From Pezizomycotina sp. ARF18 (taxonomy: Eukaryota > Ascomycota), in the NCBI GenBank assembly GCA_002224055.1, contig AZLU01000159.1, positions 33,426 to 97,425 on the forward strand: DNA of 64,000 nt, read 5' to 3'. Positions 22,114-34,994 of this stretch are shown here, piece by piece. The position numbers were made by a program, and so were the translations under genes. Each line of letters begins with the position of its first letter. Position 1 is the stretch's first letter. A model generated the notes under the pieces. The model did not search any database. It had not been told where the DNA came from and saw only the letters and a program-made list of their open reading frames with translations.

Positions 22114-25100
22114 CTAGCCTATAAGCTCCCCAAGTAGTAGCCTCTCATACTTCTCCACGACCTCTCTCGTCTTCACAAGTACCCCCGCCGCAAGCGCTCT
22201 CCTCTTTCATCGTTGCCTTCCCCACCTTTACCACCCCGCCCTCAAAGACGTCAGTCACCCACTCCTGCGTCTCCACGAGCTCCTTCGCGTGCTCTTGAGC
22301 TAGGCGCCGCTTCGCTTCGTCGGTAGTAGAGTTGATGTCCACCACTGTAAGGAAGCCTAGTAGTATAGAGTCGAGGACGGTCGAAGACGAAAATGCGAGG
22401 GGGTTATGTCGGAGGGATAGGAGCAGGTCCCAGAAGGAGGATGTAAGCTGCGGAAGGTATAGGACGTTGGGTCCGGAGCTGTGCAGCAGCAGCGTGAGGG
22501 TTTCAGGTAGAGGGCGAGGAGGTGTGGGTTGAGGTGCGGTGTAGATATGCCACTGCAAAATGAGTTAGAAATTGCATTTATCTTAAGAGAATAAGAAGTA
22601 TGTGAGAGTTAAATGTACTTACTAGTCCTGTAAATAAACCGACCAAGCATTGATAAGAGGAATGAAGAAAGCTTCCGCTACGATTTTCCCAAGCTTGTTC
22701 GGCGTAGGCTTCTTCCTCCTAGCTTCGACGTCCATCCGCGTCGAAAATTTGCGGACTTTCAACACTTCCGGTCCCGAAAGCTTATCCGCGGCGTCCACTG
22801 CCATAGGTCGTACCATGCTCTCTTCCAATTTCGCCGCGAGGGCATCTACCGGCGTCGAAGAGTACGAATACGTATCGTGCAAGCGTGCCGGTAGCTTCTT
22901 CGAGGGAAACCTCGCCTTCGCCTTCTCCCCTTCCGTCAACTCGAATTTTCCAACCCACGAGGAGTCCTCCTCACTCGTCCGGATATTTCGAGCGCTGCTA
23001 TACCGACGGCACTCAGCATCATGCACCGCTGGTTGAGCGACCACTCCCCATCAAATACCCGCTGCGATATCCACCGCCCGCCGTGACGGGTTGTGATACC
23101 ACGATGGCGACGATGCCTTTAAGCTTCATGGTGTCAAATCCTTCCATGTCGAACTTATCCTGTAAACCCACGAGCGAGTCTAGCAGCTCGGTCAGGTGCG
23201 ACGTGAGCTCCGTACCAAAATGGCTTTCCGCCTTATTAGTACGGCGGCGTTCTGCAGTGCGAGCTCCTGCTTTCGTAGTAGTCGTGGGAGTTTAGCATGT
23301 AGAGCAGGTCGCGGATGTACACTGGCGCGCTCTCCTTTTGCCTCCTAACCATCGTAGGGTCGTCGTCGGAATCTTCGGCGTCCGAGGCCATTTTCGGGTA
23401 CGGTTCAAGGTCGTCGTCGTCGTCTTCTGATTCCGTCTCTACTTCTACTATCCTGGCACCGGATGCTTCGGTGAGACCCTTCCCATCGCTGCCATCTTTT
23501 ATTTCCTCGATAATCGGTACTACTGATGCTTTCGGCTTTCGCGCCGTCATCGCAGGCTTCTTTTTCGCATGCGGTTTCCTCTCCTTCGCGAGCAGCTTAT
23601 AATCACCAACCTTATCATCAACGTACACCAACCTCCTCCAACTATCCGCTTCTTCCCCTTCCATCTCCTCCAAACCGGAAAACTTCATCCGTATCTTCTC
23701 CTCATCCACAAGTTTCGACACCGCCTCCCCGACCACCATCCCCAAAAACCTAACCTGCGTGTTCGTACTAGCCAGCCGGTTCGATATGGAATGTAAATAG
23801 GCCGACGATTTAGATAGCAACTTCAGATACGACGGCGGCTGGCGGTGAACGTATCCCGCCAGAAGTAGCAGGCACTGCGCGTTGACTTCCTGGTGCAGCA
23901 CGGGCGCGTGGCGTATCCACAGCTTGTCGCCGAATGTAGATACGTTCTTCTCCAGCGCTTCCTGTAAGAAGTACAGACTGTTCTCGCACTTATTTACGGC
24001 TGATATTATCGCCCGCCGGATAACTACGGTTTGACCGGAACCCGCGCCGCCGCTACGGTAATCCACTCCTTAAAAATCCTCTGCATTCCTCGCTAACTTC
24101 ACCGTCTAGTAAAGCGTATAAAACCCGCAACCGCCGAAATCGTCATATCCGCTTCTGCATCCGTAGATAATTGTAACGAAGTATCTGAAGAAAAATGCCG
24201 TTTCGATAGTAGCTTCAGTATCGAGTCAAGGTACGACTTCCTATCGTGTGGTTGCAGCGCGTCCAGCATCCTCTGTATCCTTTGAAAGAATACTTCATCC
24301 GTAACAGCGCTATCCTCCGGGAAATACGCTATTATCCGCGAATCGATAGTTTCGTCCGTATATCCAAGCTCAGCGCGCGCGATACCAGCGTTGCAAGCTC
24401 CTTCCAGCCACCATCGCTGTCTAGTGGTAAAGAGCGTATCATGGTCGATATATTCTTCCCAGCCACGTAGAGTACCTCTTCCCGTCGCCGATCCACTTTC
24501 CTTCGTCTCCGTAGCCATCATAATTTCGTAGGAGCAGAATATCCGCCTCACTTGCTACGGATAGTAAACGCCCACCCGCTACCAGATTGATGAACTCCTT
24601 CCATACCATATCTTTCTTGACCTTATTATTATTCCCCTCCTCGCTGCGCTGGTAAATAAACTCCCACATCTCAACGCAACCCTTCCACCGCGTAGTAGCC
24701 GCTCCAGCACGTTCATCGCGTCAGATAGCTGTTCTTTCGATTCCTCTTTCTCTTTAACACCTCCGGACGATGCGAGCGACGTTAACACCCTTATCCTCGC
24801 TACTAAACCACCGAGACCCGTCACGCTACGCAGGCATTCCAGCAGCTGTCCGCGCGCTTTCTTGTGGTTCGCTAACACCCGCCAAAAGTTCGGTAAGATA
24901 CACGTTATAAGCGCGTTCACGATCCTTGAAGATACCGCCGACGGTTTCCGGACGTCGAACGAGGACGTGAGGTACTGCAGTACGGCGGAGAGCTGTTCCA
25001 GCGACGGCGACGCTTTTAGTAGCATTACGGCTGCTTCGACGCTATCTACTGGTTTAAGCTGCTGCTGCTGCTGTTCGGAGCTGCTAGAGCTTTGTGGGAC

Positions 25101-25231
25101 GTCATCTTCGTTCTTTTCTATTAGGGTGGAGGTGCTCTGAGCGTCTGTTTTGTCGATGTAGAGGAGATGGCGGTTATGAGGGGGTCGGATTTAAGGGATG
25201 AAGACCGTACAGTTGTTAGTAGCTCTTCCAT
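22114..25231 (-). CDS. tel2: Telomere length regulation protein Tel2 (TTT complex)
   Basis: Tel2 works with Tti1 and Tti2 as a co-chaperone that matures PI3K-like kinases (ATM, ATR, TOR). ATG at 25231 begins MEELLTTVRSSSLKSDPLIT. The helical-repeat body follows: SLEQLSAVLQYLTSSFDVRK, ILPNFWRVLANHKKARGQLL, DKLWIRHAPVLHQEVNAQCL and VHRQPPSYLKLLSKSSAYLH. The hallmark acidic linker with casein kinase 2-type sites (SEDDDDDLEPYPKM, DAEDSDDDPTMV) lies near 23400 and leads to APVYIRDLLYML. The C-terminal helical block has FPSKKLPARLHDTYS, LSGPEVLKVRKFSTRMDVEA and KKPTPNKLGKIVAEAFFIPL. After an intron near 22559-22621 it ends VVEKYERLLLGELIG with TAG at 22116-22114. About 1000 residues, usual for filamentous fungi. 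Frame breaks occur near 25025, 24670, 24090, 23260, 23040 and 22160. Confidence 0.92.
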
Positions 25232-26453
25232 GGTTGTAGTGGCAGCTTGAAGCTGAAGCTGCATGCACGTGGAGGATAGTTTCGAGCTTGCATATGCACC
25301 GGAGCTGTCATGGATTTAGAATTGCTGTGGGGCTCATTTTTTCGGCGCAAAATTTCGAGGTCCATTAAAAATGGATCTTAAAAGCTGCTATCCATGTTTT
25401 TTTCGACACGGCTTACTTTGAAGAAAATACGTTTCGTTTCGACAGAATTGTAGAAGTTCACGATAGATATAAAACAGCAGACATTACTTATATACATAAG
25501 AGCTCAGGTGTTTTGGTAATTGAATGTTACACGTATTCTCATTAAAAATCATGTCATTGGATACGGAACTGTTTTGGTTCAATATCGCCGATATTCATAA
25601 AATATGAACATGGAAGGGAAGAAGAATGGATGGAGAATATAAACATCTCTATACTGAGAGAAGATGGGGATAAAGAAGCATATGGCGTACAGAGCATGGA
25701 GAATATAGAAAAGAAAAAAAAGTAAAGCGTGACGGAAATAAAAGGAAAGAAAAGTCCGGAACTCCAAGGCAACATCAAACCAAGTATACGTAAACAGGTC
25801 ACCAGGAAGAAGTGAAAACGAACAGGAATGAAGGAGAATCCTGGCATAGGGAAAAATACAAATGCACCACCAACGAAGAAAAACAAGAGTAACTACAAAC
25901 ATTTTTGTCAAGCATTTTTAAAAACTCGGCAGACCATCGTTAAAGGAGCTTTTTTTTTCTTGATGTTACAAAGGAAACAAAAAAGAGAATTGATGAAAGA
26001 ATGTGTTGACGGCGTGTGATTTTAATAATAAGCGTCCTTTAGGCAATGCGCTTTAGTAAGAGGAGTTTTGTCTTAAGGGAGCAATCGGAAGGAGGAAAAT
26101 AATAAAGAAAAAGGCCGTAGTAAGAGTAAAGGAATGAATATTTGCGCTCGGGATTTTAGACGCAGAGTACAAGAAATGACCGTCCATAAGAACCATTAAA
26201 AAAAAAATATTGAGTGATTGTAAACGATAGTCTGTGAATAGAAAAAAAAAATAATTCTTATGGCTTGTTAGAGAGGAAAAAAGGTTTCTTTTTGTAAAAA
26301 TTCCCGATATTAAATAATGTTGAAAATAGAAAGGAAAATAAACCGCCATCGTGAAAATAGAAGCCGCTCGTGCTGGGAAGTCGTGATTATTGTCGGCATC
26401 GAGACGTCGTCGTATAATTCTTAATTATTGAAAAAAACCGTCTCCTGTTGTAG
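25232..26453. other. Intergenic (1.2 kb)
   Basis: Upstream of tel2 and downstream of the DUF2406 gene. AT-rich, A/G-rich between 25600 and 26350, with stops in all frames; no coding evidence seen. Confidence 0.5.
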
Positions 26454-28351
26454 TTATCTATTGTCCTTCCTGCTGAAGGTTCTTTTCAACCAAGATCCCC
26501 TATTAGATTGCGTCTGCGACGAAGAAGAATTCTGCTTGGAGAGGGTGTTCGGGCGACGCTGCGAGTTATCCTGAACAGCGGCGGGTTATAGTTGTACTGA
26601 GGTTGTTGCTGCCTATATTGCTGCTGCTTCTGGGGCTGCTGCTGCTGCTGATAGTATCCACCTTGCTGTTGTTGGTTCCTCTGTCCATACGGGTTGACGT
26701 TTTGCTGATACTGCTGCTGCTGCGGACGACCTCCGAAACCGTTCTGCTGGCCATCGACGGGACTGACTGGGCTCACTACATTATAGTATTCTTGTGAGCC
26801 GGGATTTCCATAGGAATCGTTACATCCGCTATCATCATAATAATAACCTTCTTGACCTTGAACTTGAGCAGCATAGCCGGCAGTAGGAACACGGTTGTTG
26901 GAACTTGATGGGACAGGTTTTCTGTTAATATTCATACCTCCGTTCTGCTGCGGTTGCTGATTGGGATAAGCAGCTTGGCTCTTGGACAGCGGCGATGGCG
27001 TTTTCTTCGGACCGGCGGCGGCGCGCCGTTCTGATCCATGTAGTCCCTACCCCTGTAGCTAGACGATTCCGAGGAGGGATTCGTAGAGTAGGCGTCGTTG
27101 CTCCACCCTCGAGATGCGTAGCTTCCCGAGCCTGTGCCGTTAGTGTCTACTGACGGCGATGGCATCTCGCTGTCGTCGTAATAGGGCTGCTCTCCGTTGG
27201 AATAACCGCGGTGATTGTAGGGGAGGCGCTGATTTGAGTCTCGGTATTGCCTAGCATTGTCGAAACTAAAAAGGGTGTTAGAAAAGGGTCATAACTGAAG
27301 CGCACAAATTGCGCTCAATGAATTCCAGGGGAAAAAAATTATAGGTATAAACATTGAGAACATCAAGCTGAAATAGAAATGAGTGATGCCAGTCATGTCT
27401 ACGGAACGGAGAATACCTGCCTTTCATTCCTTGGCATCCTTCCCTGGCCGTTATAGTAGGAATCAAACTGCTGGCGGACCATACTTTGTCTCCTAGACGA
27501 AGCCGCCGTTTGACTAGAAAAAAAAAGAAAAAAAAACAACGAAAGTCAGCATCACGTCCAACTTCCCTTTCTGGTGAAATCATTCGTAACTCGTCGCAAC
27601 AATCGTCTCCTAAGACTGTAGCAGAAGAAGCGCAGCAATCTGACATACCGCCACGCTCTGTTCCAGTTTCTAATAATTTCGCAACATTAGCGAAAAGAAT
27701 CTCGAATTAAGCCCCAGATACAGAGAAGGGAAAAAAAAAATCCAAGAAGAATATTTATCCAGGGAGGTTTCGGTGAAAATGGTAACGCACCATATCTGGA
27801 AAGCCTCTTTTCCTCCTCTTCCTTCATGATAGCATGGTCAAAGCTTCGGATTGTATCGAGAGGCCTCTCCAGCCTGTGTCTCGTAGGGTTACTCCTATCG
27901 GGATCGGCTTGCGTGAGATTGGCATGTTAGTGGACGCTTGCGTTGAAAGGAAGAAAGAAATTGAAATTCTGAAAGCACGAGCGAACAATGGGGTGATAAA
28001 AATAAAAAAGAGTACAAAAAGGCAATCAAAGACAACGTCCCCACCACGGAAAGCCCCGCGCCTCAGATAAGGGAGATAGATGGCAAGGATTGCGATGATA
28101 TTGAGTAATTTAAATTGGGGTACAGGAATGGGGTGGAGGGGTTCTTTTTGGTGGGTGGTACCTATTTCATTCCCGTATTGATCTTTGTGCTTCAATCTCG
28201 AAATCCCGATTGCAGCACTCTGCGCCTGCTGGAACGGTTCCTCTGCCGCCAACGCCGACGAAGGATCCTTCGAGGCTACCAACTTCCTCGCCCGTTTATC
28301 TTTCTCTGTCTCCTTCAGAACGACCTTCTCCTTCTTCCTTCCGAAGACCAT
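26454..28351 (-). CDS. DUF2406 family protein, Gln-rich tail
   Basis: Function of the family is unknown; it is fungal-specific. From ATG 28351: MVFGRKKEKVVLKETEKDKR, then LKHKDQYGNEIA. An intron (donor GTACC near 28152, acceptor CACGCAAG near 27912) precedes the family's signature PDRSNPTRHRLERPLDTIRS, followed by FDHAIMKEEEEKRLSRYG. Two more exons add RQQFDSYYNGQGRMPRN and then a long disordered region: Ser/Tyr/Asn-rich, then a Gln tract encoded by CAG/CAA (26600-26720). The C-terminus, read in the frame that stays open, ends GSWLKRTFSRKDNR with TAA at 26456-26454. The DPDRSNPTR..RPLDTIRSF block is what supports the call. Frame breaks are seen near 26960 and 26580. Confidence 0.75.
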
Positions 28352-29029
28352 GGTTGCGACGAGCAGCCGTCTTTGCGACTGGGCCTTTTTGAAGTTAAGA
28401 GCGATCGATAGATTGGATTGCGATACGAAATAGCGCGCGGTTTAGTGTCGAATAATAATTATAACAACAACAAATTTTTTTTGTTTGATAATCCTCGATC
28501 GGAAGGTTGTTGTAAAAGTCGAAAGAGGGACGAAACGAATGGAGGGGATACGTATGTTATTAAGTGACGATCTAGCAGGTTAAGTTTTTTTTTTGTTTGT
28601 TCTTTTTTTTTAAATGAAACAACAGTGGTAGATGGAAGATATAGTTTTCGGTCGCAAAATGGCTTTCGTCCCAGTAGAAAAGACCCGCGACACAAAATCT
28701 GCGACACAACTTTCTTTTCCAAAACCTTCTCTTATGTTCCGCAGGTGGCTCAGTTTTTTTTTCGACGTGATAACTGGGTTATGTCCCTTCGTTGAAATAT
28801 TTTTCTTTAATTGTGATAAAAAAGCGACGGTAAAGAGAGTAAAGCGATCGGTGAACAGGGTCTGCAAGATGAAGAATTTATTATCCTTCCCGTTTTATTT
28901 CATTTATTTTTGTTTTTATTTTTTTTGTTTTTATTTTTAATTTTTTTTTTGTTGCGGCCGGTGATCTGGCGGAATCTGGCGGAATGTTTCTTTTGAAAAG
29001 GCGACGAAGAAAGCGAGTGAACTGTGAAT

Positions 29030-29030
29030 C

Positions 29031-29057
<27 letters not shown>
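29030..29057. repeat. (AAT)n microsatellite
   Basis: Nine or more consecutive AAT/TAA units between the DUF2406 gene and the gene-poor region. Confidence 0.9.
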
Positions 29058-29061
<4 letters not shown>

Positions 29062-32000
29062 ATGATATGACGATAATATTAGATACCCAATAATAGATGC
29101 TTTTTTCGACTTTTGATCCCAATTGAATAAACGATTAATATAAAAAACCTAGCGGTATATATAAACGACTGAAAGATGGTAGATATGTATATATAAATAT
29201 AGAAATTAAGATAGATAGGTAAACTATATATGAAGAAAGAGATATGAAGCGAAAGAATAGAAGGGAAGGAATGATGGTACGACGACCGTTTGGTTATTAT
29301 CTCGAGACGAGGTGGAAAAGAAGAGAAAGAAGAGAGAAAAAAAGAAAGACGAGAAAGTCGTTTATTTAATTTTTTTTTTTTATTTATTTTCACCTACTAT
29401 TTATTTTATTTTTATTTTTATTTCCGTCGCTGAGATTTTTGCTCTGCGCTGTATCCTTTTTTTTTTTTTATAAAATATAACCACTGCCATAGTATTTATT
29501 TCCTTTCTTTTTTCTCTCTCTCCTCTTTCTCTTCTTTTCTTTCGTTCTTTCTTTCTTTTTCTTTTCTTCTTTTTCTCTTCTGCCACACGCATCACATCAT
29601 CATAATCATCATCGTAATTATTATTGCTTTTTCATTTCCTCGCGCGCTGATTCTTTCCCCCCAAGAAACGAACTTCTGTCTTTTGCCCACGGTGCCAACC
29701 TTTTTGCCTATATTATTGCTTCCTTTTTGCATGCAAGGCCCGAAAAGCAAATAAAAGCCAATGGAAACGTCTCAAAAAGGCAAAAGGGGGGCAGAAGAGG
29801 ACCTGTTGGATGGGATGAGATGGTGTTGTCGTAGCGGTGGTGCATGGCATGGATCCGTGGGTGGATGACTGCGGGGGAACTAGAAAAGAGAAGACCAAGC
29901 AATAAACACCTCCGTGAAGTATATACTAAGTGCATACATGACACGGTGAGCATTCTAGGCAGGATGTTTACTCCCGCGCATCCTCAGGAACATTTATTTT
30001 AATTTTTTATTTTTAAATTTGTTTTGGTTTAGTGGCTGGCAATGGCTGCTGTTTTTTTTAATTAACGTTCTACCACTTGCAGTTTTCTGACAATTACGCG
30101 AAAGACCTCCATTCACAATCACCACTCATCTGAATCCCACTTGAAGAAAAGAAGAGGAGGAGACTTGAACAGACAAATTATTCAAAGGCACAAAGGGTAT
30201 TCGCGCAATGGCACATTCTCTATATTGTACATTTGTGATTTAAAAGAAGCATCCCATTTTGTACCTCCGGGAGCGAGAAAATATTGGGCGAGAGGCAATA
30301 TTGTCATTGCTGGCAAAAGAAAAGCAGGCGCTGCAGGCTAAAGAAAGTGGTTGGGATCTGTTTCTTTAATTTTTTTTTATATATACCGCAATACACTACC
30401 GCTAAACCGTATAGCTTGTACCAGCCTTTCGATATCTAGGATCAACCCTCCACCGCGTCGCTGAACCATTCCGTGGATTCTCGCCAATAAAGCACTACTG
30501 CAACAATAGTCTCGGAGCAGTCGAGGCAGTCTCTTTCTGCATTCTTCCAAGGCTGTTGTGAAGCGGGAGAGAGGAGAATTCGTGACAACAATGCAATTGT
30601 CGCAAGAGCTTAATGCGTCGGAGAGCAGACTGATCGCGAGATGTAATGGTAAGGTAAATTTTTACATTATAGTTTTCGGGCGTTTAACTGTCCCGAAACT
30701 CAAGATTGCTTAATCAAAAGGGGACAAAATCGATAATAAATCAAAAAACCCATTTCATCTGAATTACTCGCAGAAAACAGTCCGTATGATTTCATACGAA
30801 GTCGCACAGAGAAATTAATCCGACAACATTGAAGCACAGACATCAAACGAATTTTCCGTCCGTTTAACGCCCAATAGCTTTACCTGATACAGTGACACAT
30901 CATCCCCGAAAATCTTCACGGTTGTCCTTTAACACCAATATTTCAGACGGAGGAAAGGGACGGTGAAATATTCGGTCGAAAAAAGGTTGGGAAGAGCAAC
31001 GACTGGTGAGTGGTGGACGCGTAACTTGCTGATGAAACGGTCGCGACGAGGTACATATACCTTTTTGAAGCTTCACAAAGCGCTGCGCTGAAGTGTAGTA
31101 GTGAGAGGTGGTGGTATGAGGTACAAAAAGAATGCTAAGTGCCTCCGCCACACCAAACAAAAAAAAACAAAAACTCCAAAGCGAGATAAAAAAAAAACTG
31201 CATGTCTCACTGAAAAGAAAAGATAGCTCTTTTGATAGCTTAAAAGAGCTTGCCCAACTACCCAAGCTGGAACTGGAGACGAGGGGTTAAAAAAAGGAAA
31301 AGAACAGACTCAGCACGAACCCCGGAGAAAATGGAAAGTTTGTTTCCGGTAGAGTGGTTACAAAAGTGTTCGTTTGCAATAATTGGTGGACTATCTGATA
31401 ACTGGCTGCAGCGGAGTTGAGCGGAAGAAACTGTCGCACTTCACCTACTTTTCTTCCCGATATGCTCTTCCCAGTCGTTTACACACCTTTCCAAGTGATG
31501 GAAAAGGGAAAAAAAGAAGCAGGAAAGCTTTGCTTGACCGCGAACTGTGGAGGACCAGGGAAGAAGCAAAAAGACAACTAAAAAGTCGCTCAATTTCGAA
31601 TCATCGGACAGATCGGCTATGGATCCCTTACACCAATGATGGAATGATCTGTCGTAGGGTTACTGGTAACATTCACCCTTACACGTTCCTCTTTTTATTG
31701 ATAAGGGGTTCCCACTATTTTTTAGCAGCGAGCGGCAGTTCCCACAAAGCTATTGTGCTCACTCCACCTCTATTCGCTCTACTGAACTGAGAGCAATGCT
31801 GCGGTGGGAGTTTTAAAGCTTCTCTTAAAACGGCACCAGAATGCAACGGCTTTGTGATATATAGACTCCCGAATTCTTTCGACTTTAATTCCTCCTTCTC
31901 CGCCACCTCAATTTTATCCAATTCTAGAATGTGACAGTTCTTAACTGACTTATTCCCCGCAAGTATGTCCCGTGTCATAGTTTCGCGACTCAGGGACCCT

Positions 32001-32640
32001 TGCAAGTTGCAACGAGATCACGATCAAAGTCCAAGAGATCTATTATTACTTTCGAGACTATTAATACCACTTATCAAAGATATGACCCACAAACTACTTT
32101 AGTATGATATTGATAGCTCCTTTTTTTTCTTTTCCTACGTGGAGATGGCCAAAATGGGACACCGTTCTTTTCCCAATTCGCCAATGCACGACCGTGTTTG
32201 TCCAAAAAAGCTGCCACTTCTCTACATTTACGAGCCGTATCGTTTAAGCGGCAAACGAATGACGAAAAGGCAAAAGAAGACGCCATTTCTTGTGTTCGCA
32301 CGTTCGGAATATCCCACCCAAACGCTCTTTTTTTTTTTCTTTTTTTTTTTTTTTTTAAATATAGAAGTTTTTTTTTGCCTCTGGAGCTGATTTGCGGTGT
32401 GCAAAGCTTCTAAAACAGACATTTGCAGGAACCCACTTTCTTTGTTCACCCTCAACCCCAACCGACGTTCAAGGAAATACTCAAATTGAACGCCATTTTG
32501 CTCAAAGATTTTTTTGCTCGTCGGATGTTGCATTTGTTTTTTTTTTTTTTTTTTTTTTTTTCTGGTCAATTGCGCTATTTTTCTCGTCTATTTCCATTCG
32601 AACTTTGTGTGGAAATTGTGGAGTAGCTTGCTGCGAGTTT

Positions 32641-32981
32641 ATGCAGTTGGCAATGTGGAGTGGCATGGCCCCCGGGTTGCTCAATTGTGACTTGAGCTTC
32701 TATACCATTGGCGGTGCTGGTAAAATCACTATACTAGTAAATTTAATAGCACGTGAGTGGCGTATTTACCCAAAATAAGCGAATTGCCAAGATTTTTTTT
32801 TTTTTTTTTTTTTTTTTAATCCGAGGTAGGTAATTTTACCACTATTTGGCTACTTTACTAGCCAGTCACCCAGTTGCGACTGCGATTTTCTATATAGTAA
32901 AATCAAGAGCCCGAAAAAATCTTATGCGACTCACTAAAATATACGACTTGGCAGCATGCAACTCCACATCGCCAACTGTAT
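32641..32981. repeat. Short inverted repeat in T-tract-rich DNA
   Basis: A segment at 32641-32668 (ATGCAGTTGGCAATGTGGAG and on) matches the reverse complement of 32954-32981 at about 24 of 27 positions. Both lie among three T-runs of 20 or more within 500 bp. Two diverged copies of a small element in opposite orientation would explain this. Confidence 0.55.
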
Positions 32982-33901
32982 ACTCCAAAATGGATCTCGT
33001 CGAATTGTGCGAGCTGCAATTAGGACGAGAGAGTTTATCCTGCATCAGTCGAATATAAGCACGACTTTTGACGATAGATCGCCACATTTTCTACATCAGG
33101 ACCAATTGACTTTTGTTGCCTTTTCTGCTTTACGATTACTCAAGCTCAAGGACGAAGATTGGAAAAAACGTCTTCTTTTTCGGCGCCCCATTACCTAACG
33201 GCTCTAATAGCTACAAATGGGTTTCCCTGCTGTAATGCCTGTTGGAGTTAAATTGGAGTTACGCGACGAAACCAGGAGCTTGAAAAAGTGAGAATTATAG
33301 CTCTACTATTTCAAGATGACTGACACTTAATTCGTACCTACTTGATAGGCCCCGTTCGGAAGTTCTGGTTCCAAGACTGGTAAGTTAAGTAAGTATCTAC
33401 AAGTAAGTAGTATTCGCTTAAATAGTTAAAGAAAAGGAAGGGAAAAAGGAAAGACATTATTTTCAGAGAAGAGAACTGGTGATATCTCAGACAATTGTAT
33501 ATACAACAACATTATTAGTGTCGAAATAGAAATATATATATTTGATACCATAATTGCTGAAAATGTAAAATATACTGTAAATGAAAGATTCCAGTGTTGC
33601 AGCATCGCATTATTAAAATCATCAGGAGCGACGACGTGGAAGCTTTCTTGCCACTACCAATGTAAATAATAGGTGGATGGTATATCGGTATCGAAAGCTT
33701 TAAGGCCATGACGTTTTTGTAAGAATTCCTTTCTCTTCTGGTTCGACGTTTACCCGGTATCTTCATCACAGCAAGAAAATGCCGCAGAATTTGGGCACTC
33801 ATGTTTGAAAATCATACCGGTTATATCCTCCGCATGCTTTTAGTGGGTTAGGACGAAGGCGAAAGGACAAGATTGAAGTAGCTCTACGACATTTGTTATT
33901 G

Positions 33902-34994
33902 TTATAATAGGCTGTAAAACTTCGCCGGCTTGCATAGTTGAAGACGAATGTAAATTAGATTCCGCCCAACCAAATTAGTTACCCATTGATCATCTATATA
34001 CATGATGTCTTCGTCGCTAGAATTCATTGAGTAAACGTCTAATTCGGTACCAAAATCAAAGTTATCCTTCAGTTCTACTTTCTTGAACCTATCAACCAGC
34101 TTCTGACCTGAGGCGGGTGAGTTGTGAGGTGTAGAGGAAGGCGAGGAGCATGCCGCGACATAAATGATTTTAGTTAAAAACCATAAAATATCTTCTCGAT
34201 GATTGCTGTCTCGCGTGCAATACACTTTGATCTTATTGCCACCCCCCAATTGTCCAGGCGCAAGAAAAGAGATTCATCGCCAGTTGCACATACGCCAAAG
34301 ACAGTGTGATTTTCCTTCTCGTTGTACTTTCGATGAGCTGAAAGTATTGCCATGTAAACCAGTGTTTGAGGTGCTCCATCGAGTGCACGGGAAAGATTGG
34401 ATTTCGCTTCGATAACAATGACGAAATTTTCGAGCATAGGAACGGTCCGAGAATCCTTGATATTCCCGTGTCCTAGAAGATAATCGGTCCGGCCGGTTAT
34501 TTCAGTTCCGAGTTCTTTACAGCTATGCTTAAGGTTAACTTCCGTCCATAGCCCGAGTTTACAGTTAGGTAAATCTTCCTGTCTAAGCGAAACGGGAAGC
34601 GGCGTAACGGCATTTGCCGAAAATGACGAGCGGGACAGCAAATGCGGTATAGGTGTGGCGGGTGTAGGCGGGTGAACTGCCGGTGGGGTGGCGACTGGAG
34701 AGGAAGTAGAAGAGTAAGATGAGGAAAAAGGGATGAGCGGAACGGGCGCGGATGGCGCGAGAGCTTCGGACGACGTGATCGTTGCAGAAGAGGAAGAAGG
34801 GTAAGTTGGTAATAGCGATGCGCGTGCGGCGGGGTTACGGACGAAGAGAATCCGGGCAGGGTAGCTGGCGTGGCGCGGGAAACACGCGATGACGAGGATG
34901 ATGGACGTGAGGCCGAGAATGAAGAAGGGGATGCAGGCGTTGATGGCGCAGAAGACTCGGACGGTGTAGCCGCCGGGGACAGGAGGGTCGTCAA
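33902..34994 (-). CDS. PD-(D/E)XK nuclease-like fungal protein
   Basis: The N-terminal part is low-complexity and rich in Ser, Pro and Ala (start unresolved; no good ATG seen near 34994). The ordered part reads LPNCKLGLWTEVNLKHSCKE, then TEITGRTDYLLGHGN, ENFVIVIEAKSNLSRALDGA and PQTLVYMAILSAHRKYNEKE. Asp in GRTDYLLG followed about 25 residues later by the E-A-K triad of VIEAK is the spacing of a PD-(D/E)XK active site; a helix with LVYMAIL follows as in such folds. The downstream part HTVFGVCATGDESLFLRLDN and a final acidic tail end at 33902 after one frame break near 34190. Similar domains occur in fungal proteins linked to transposons or Crinkler-like genes; that relation is inference. Function unknown. 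Confidence 0.5.

Larger units (their letters stand above)
28352..33901. other. Long gene-poor region (5.5 kb) with homopolymers
   Basis: No confident gene. Features seen: an (AAT)n microsatellite at about 29030-29057; C/T-rich block 29500-29580; T tracts at about 32327-32356, 32537-32560 and 32792-32817; an inverted repeat at 32641 and 32954. A minus-strand open stretch at 31715-32005 (VKNCHILELDKIEVAEKEEL) and another at 32090-32290 (CREVAAFLDKHGRALANWEK) have protein-like composition but no recognised family, and may be remnants of a gene or element. Confidence 0.45.

Noticed and set aside
29079-29595. Open frames over A/G- and C/T-rich DNA
   Set aside because: Low-complexity purine/pyrimidine tracts give open frames of Lys/Arg/Glu or Phe/Ser/Leu with no other support.
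30900-31790. Open frames at 30900-31265 (minus) and 31383-31790 (plus)
   Set aside because: Composition biased by A/T tracts, no domain, no splice logic, no conserved motif.
32228-32569. Lys-rich minus-strand frame
   Set aside because: The lysines come from T homopolymers on the plus strand; only short inner stretches look protein-like.
34497-34640. Continuation of the Ser/Pro-rich frame into 34497
   Set aside because: From about 34800 the conserved protein continues in a different frame; this stretch (Arg/His/Pro-rich) is the wrong frame after an indel.
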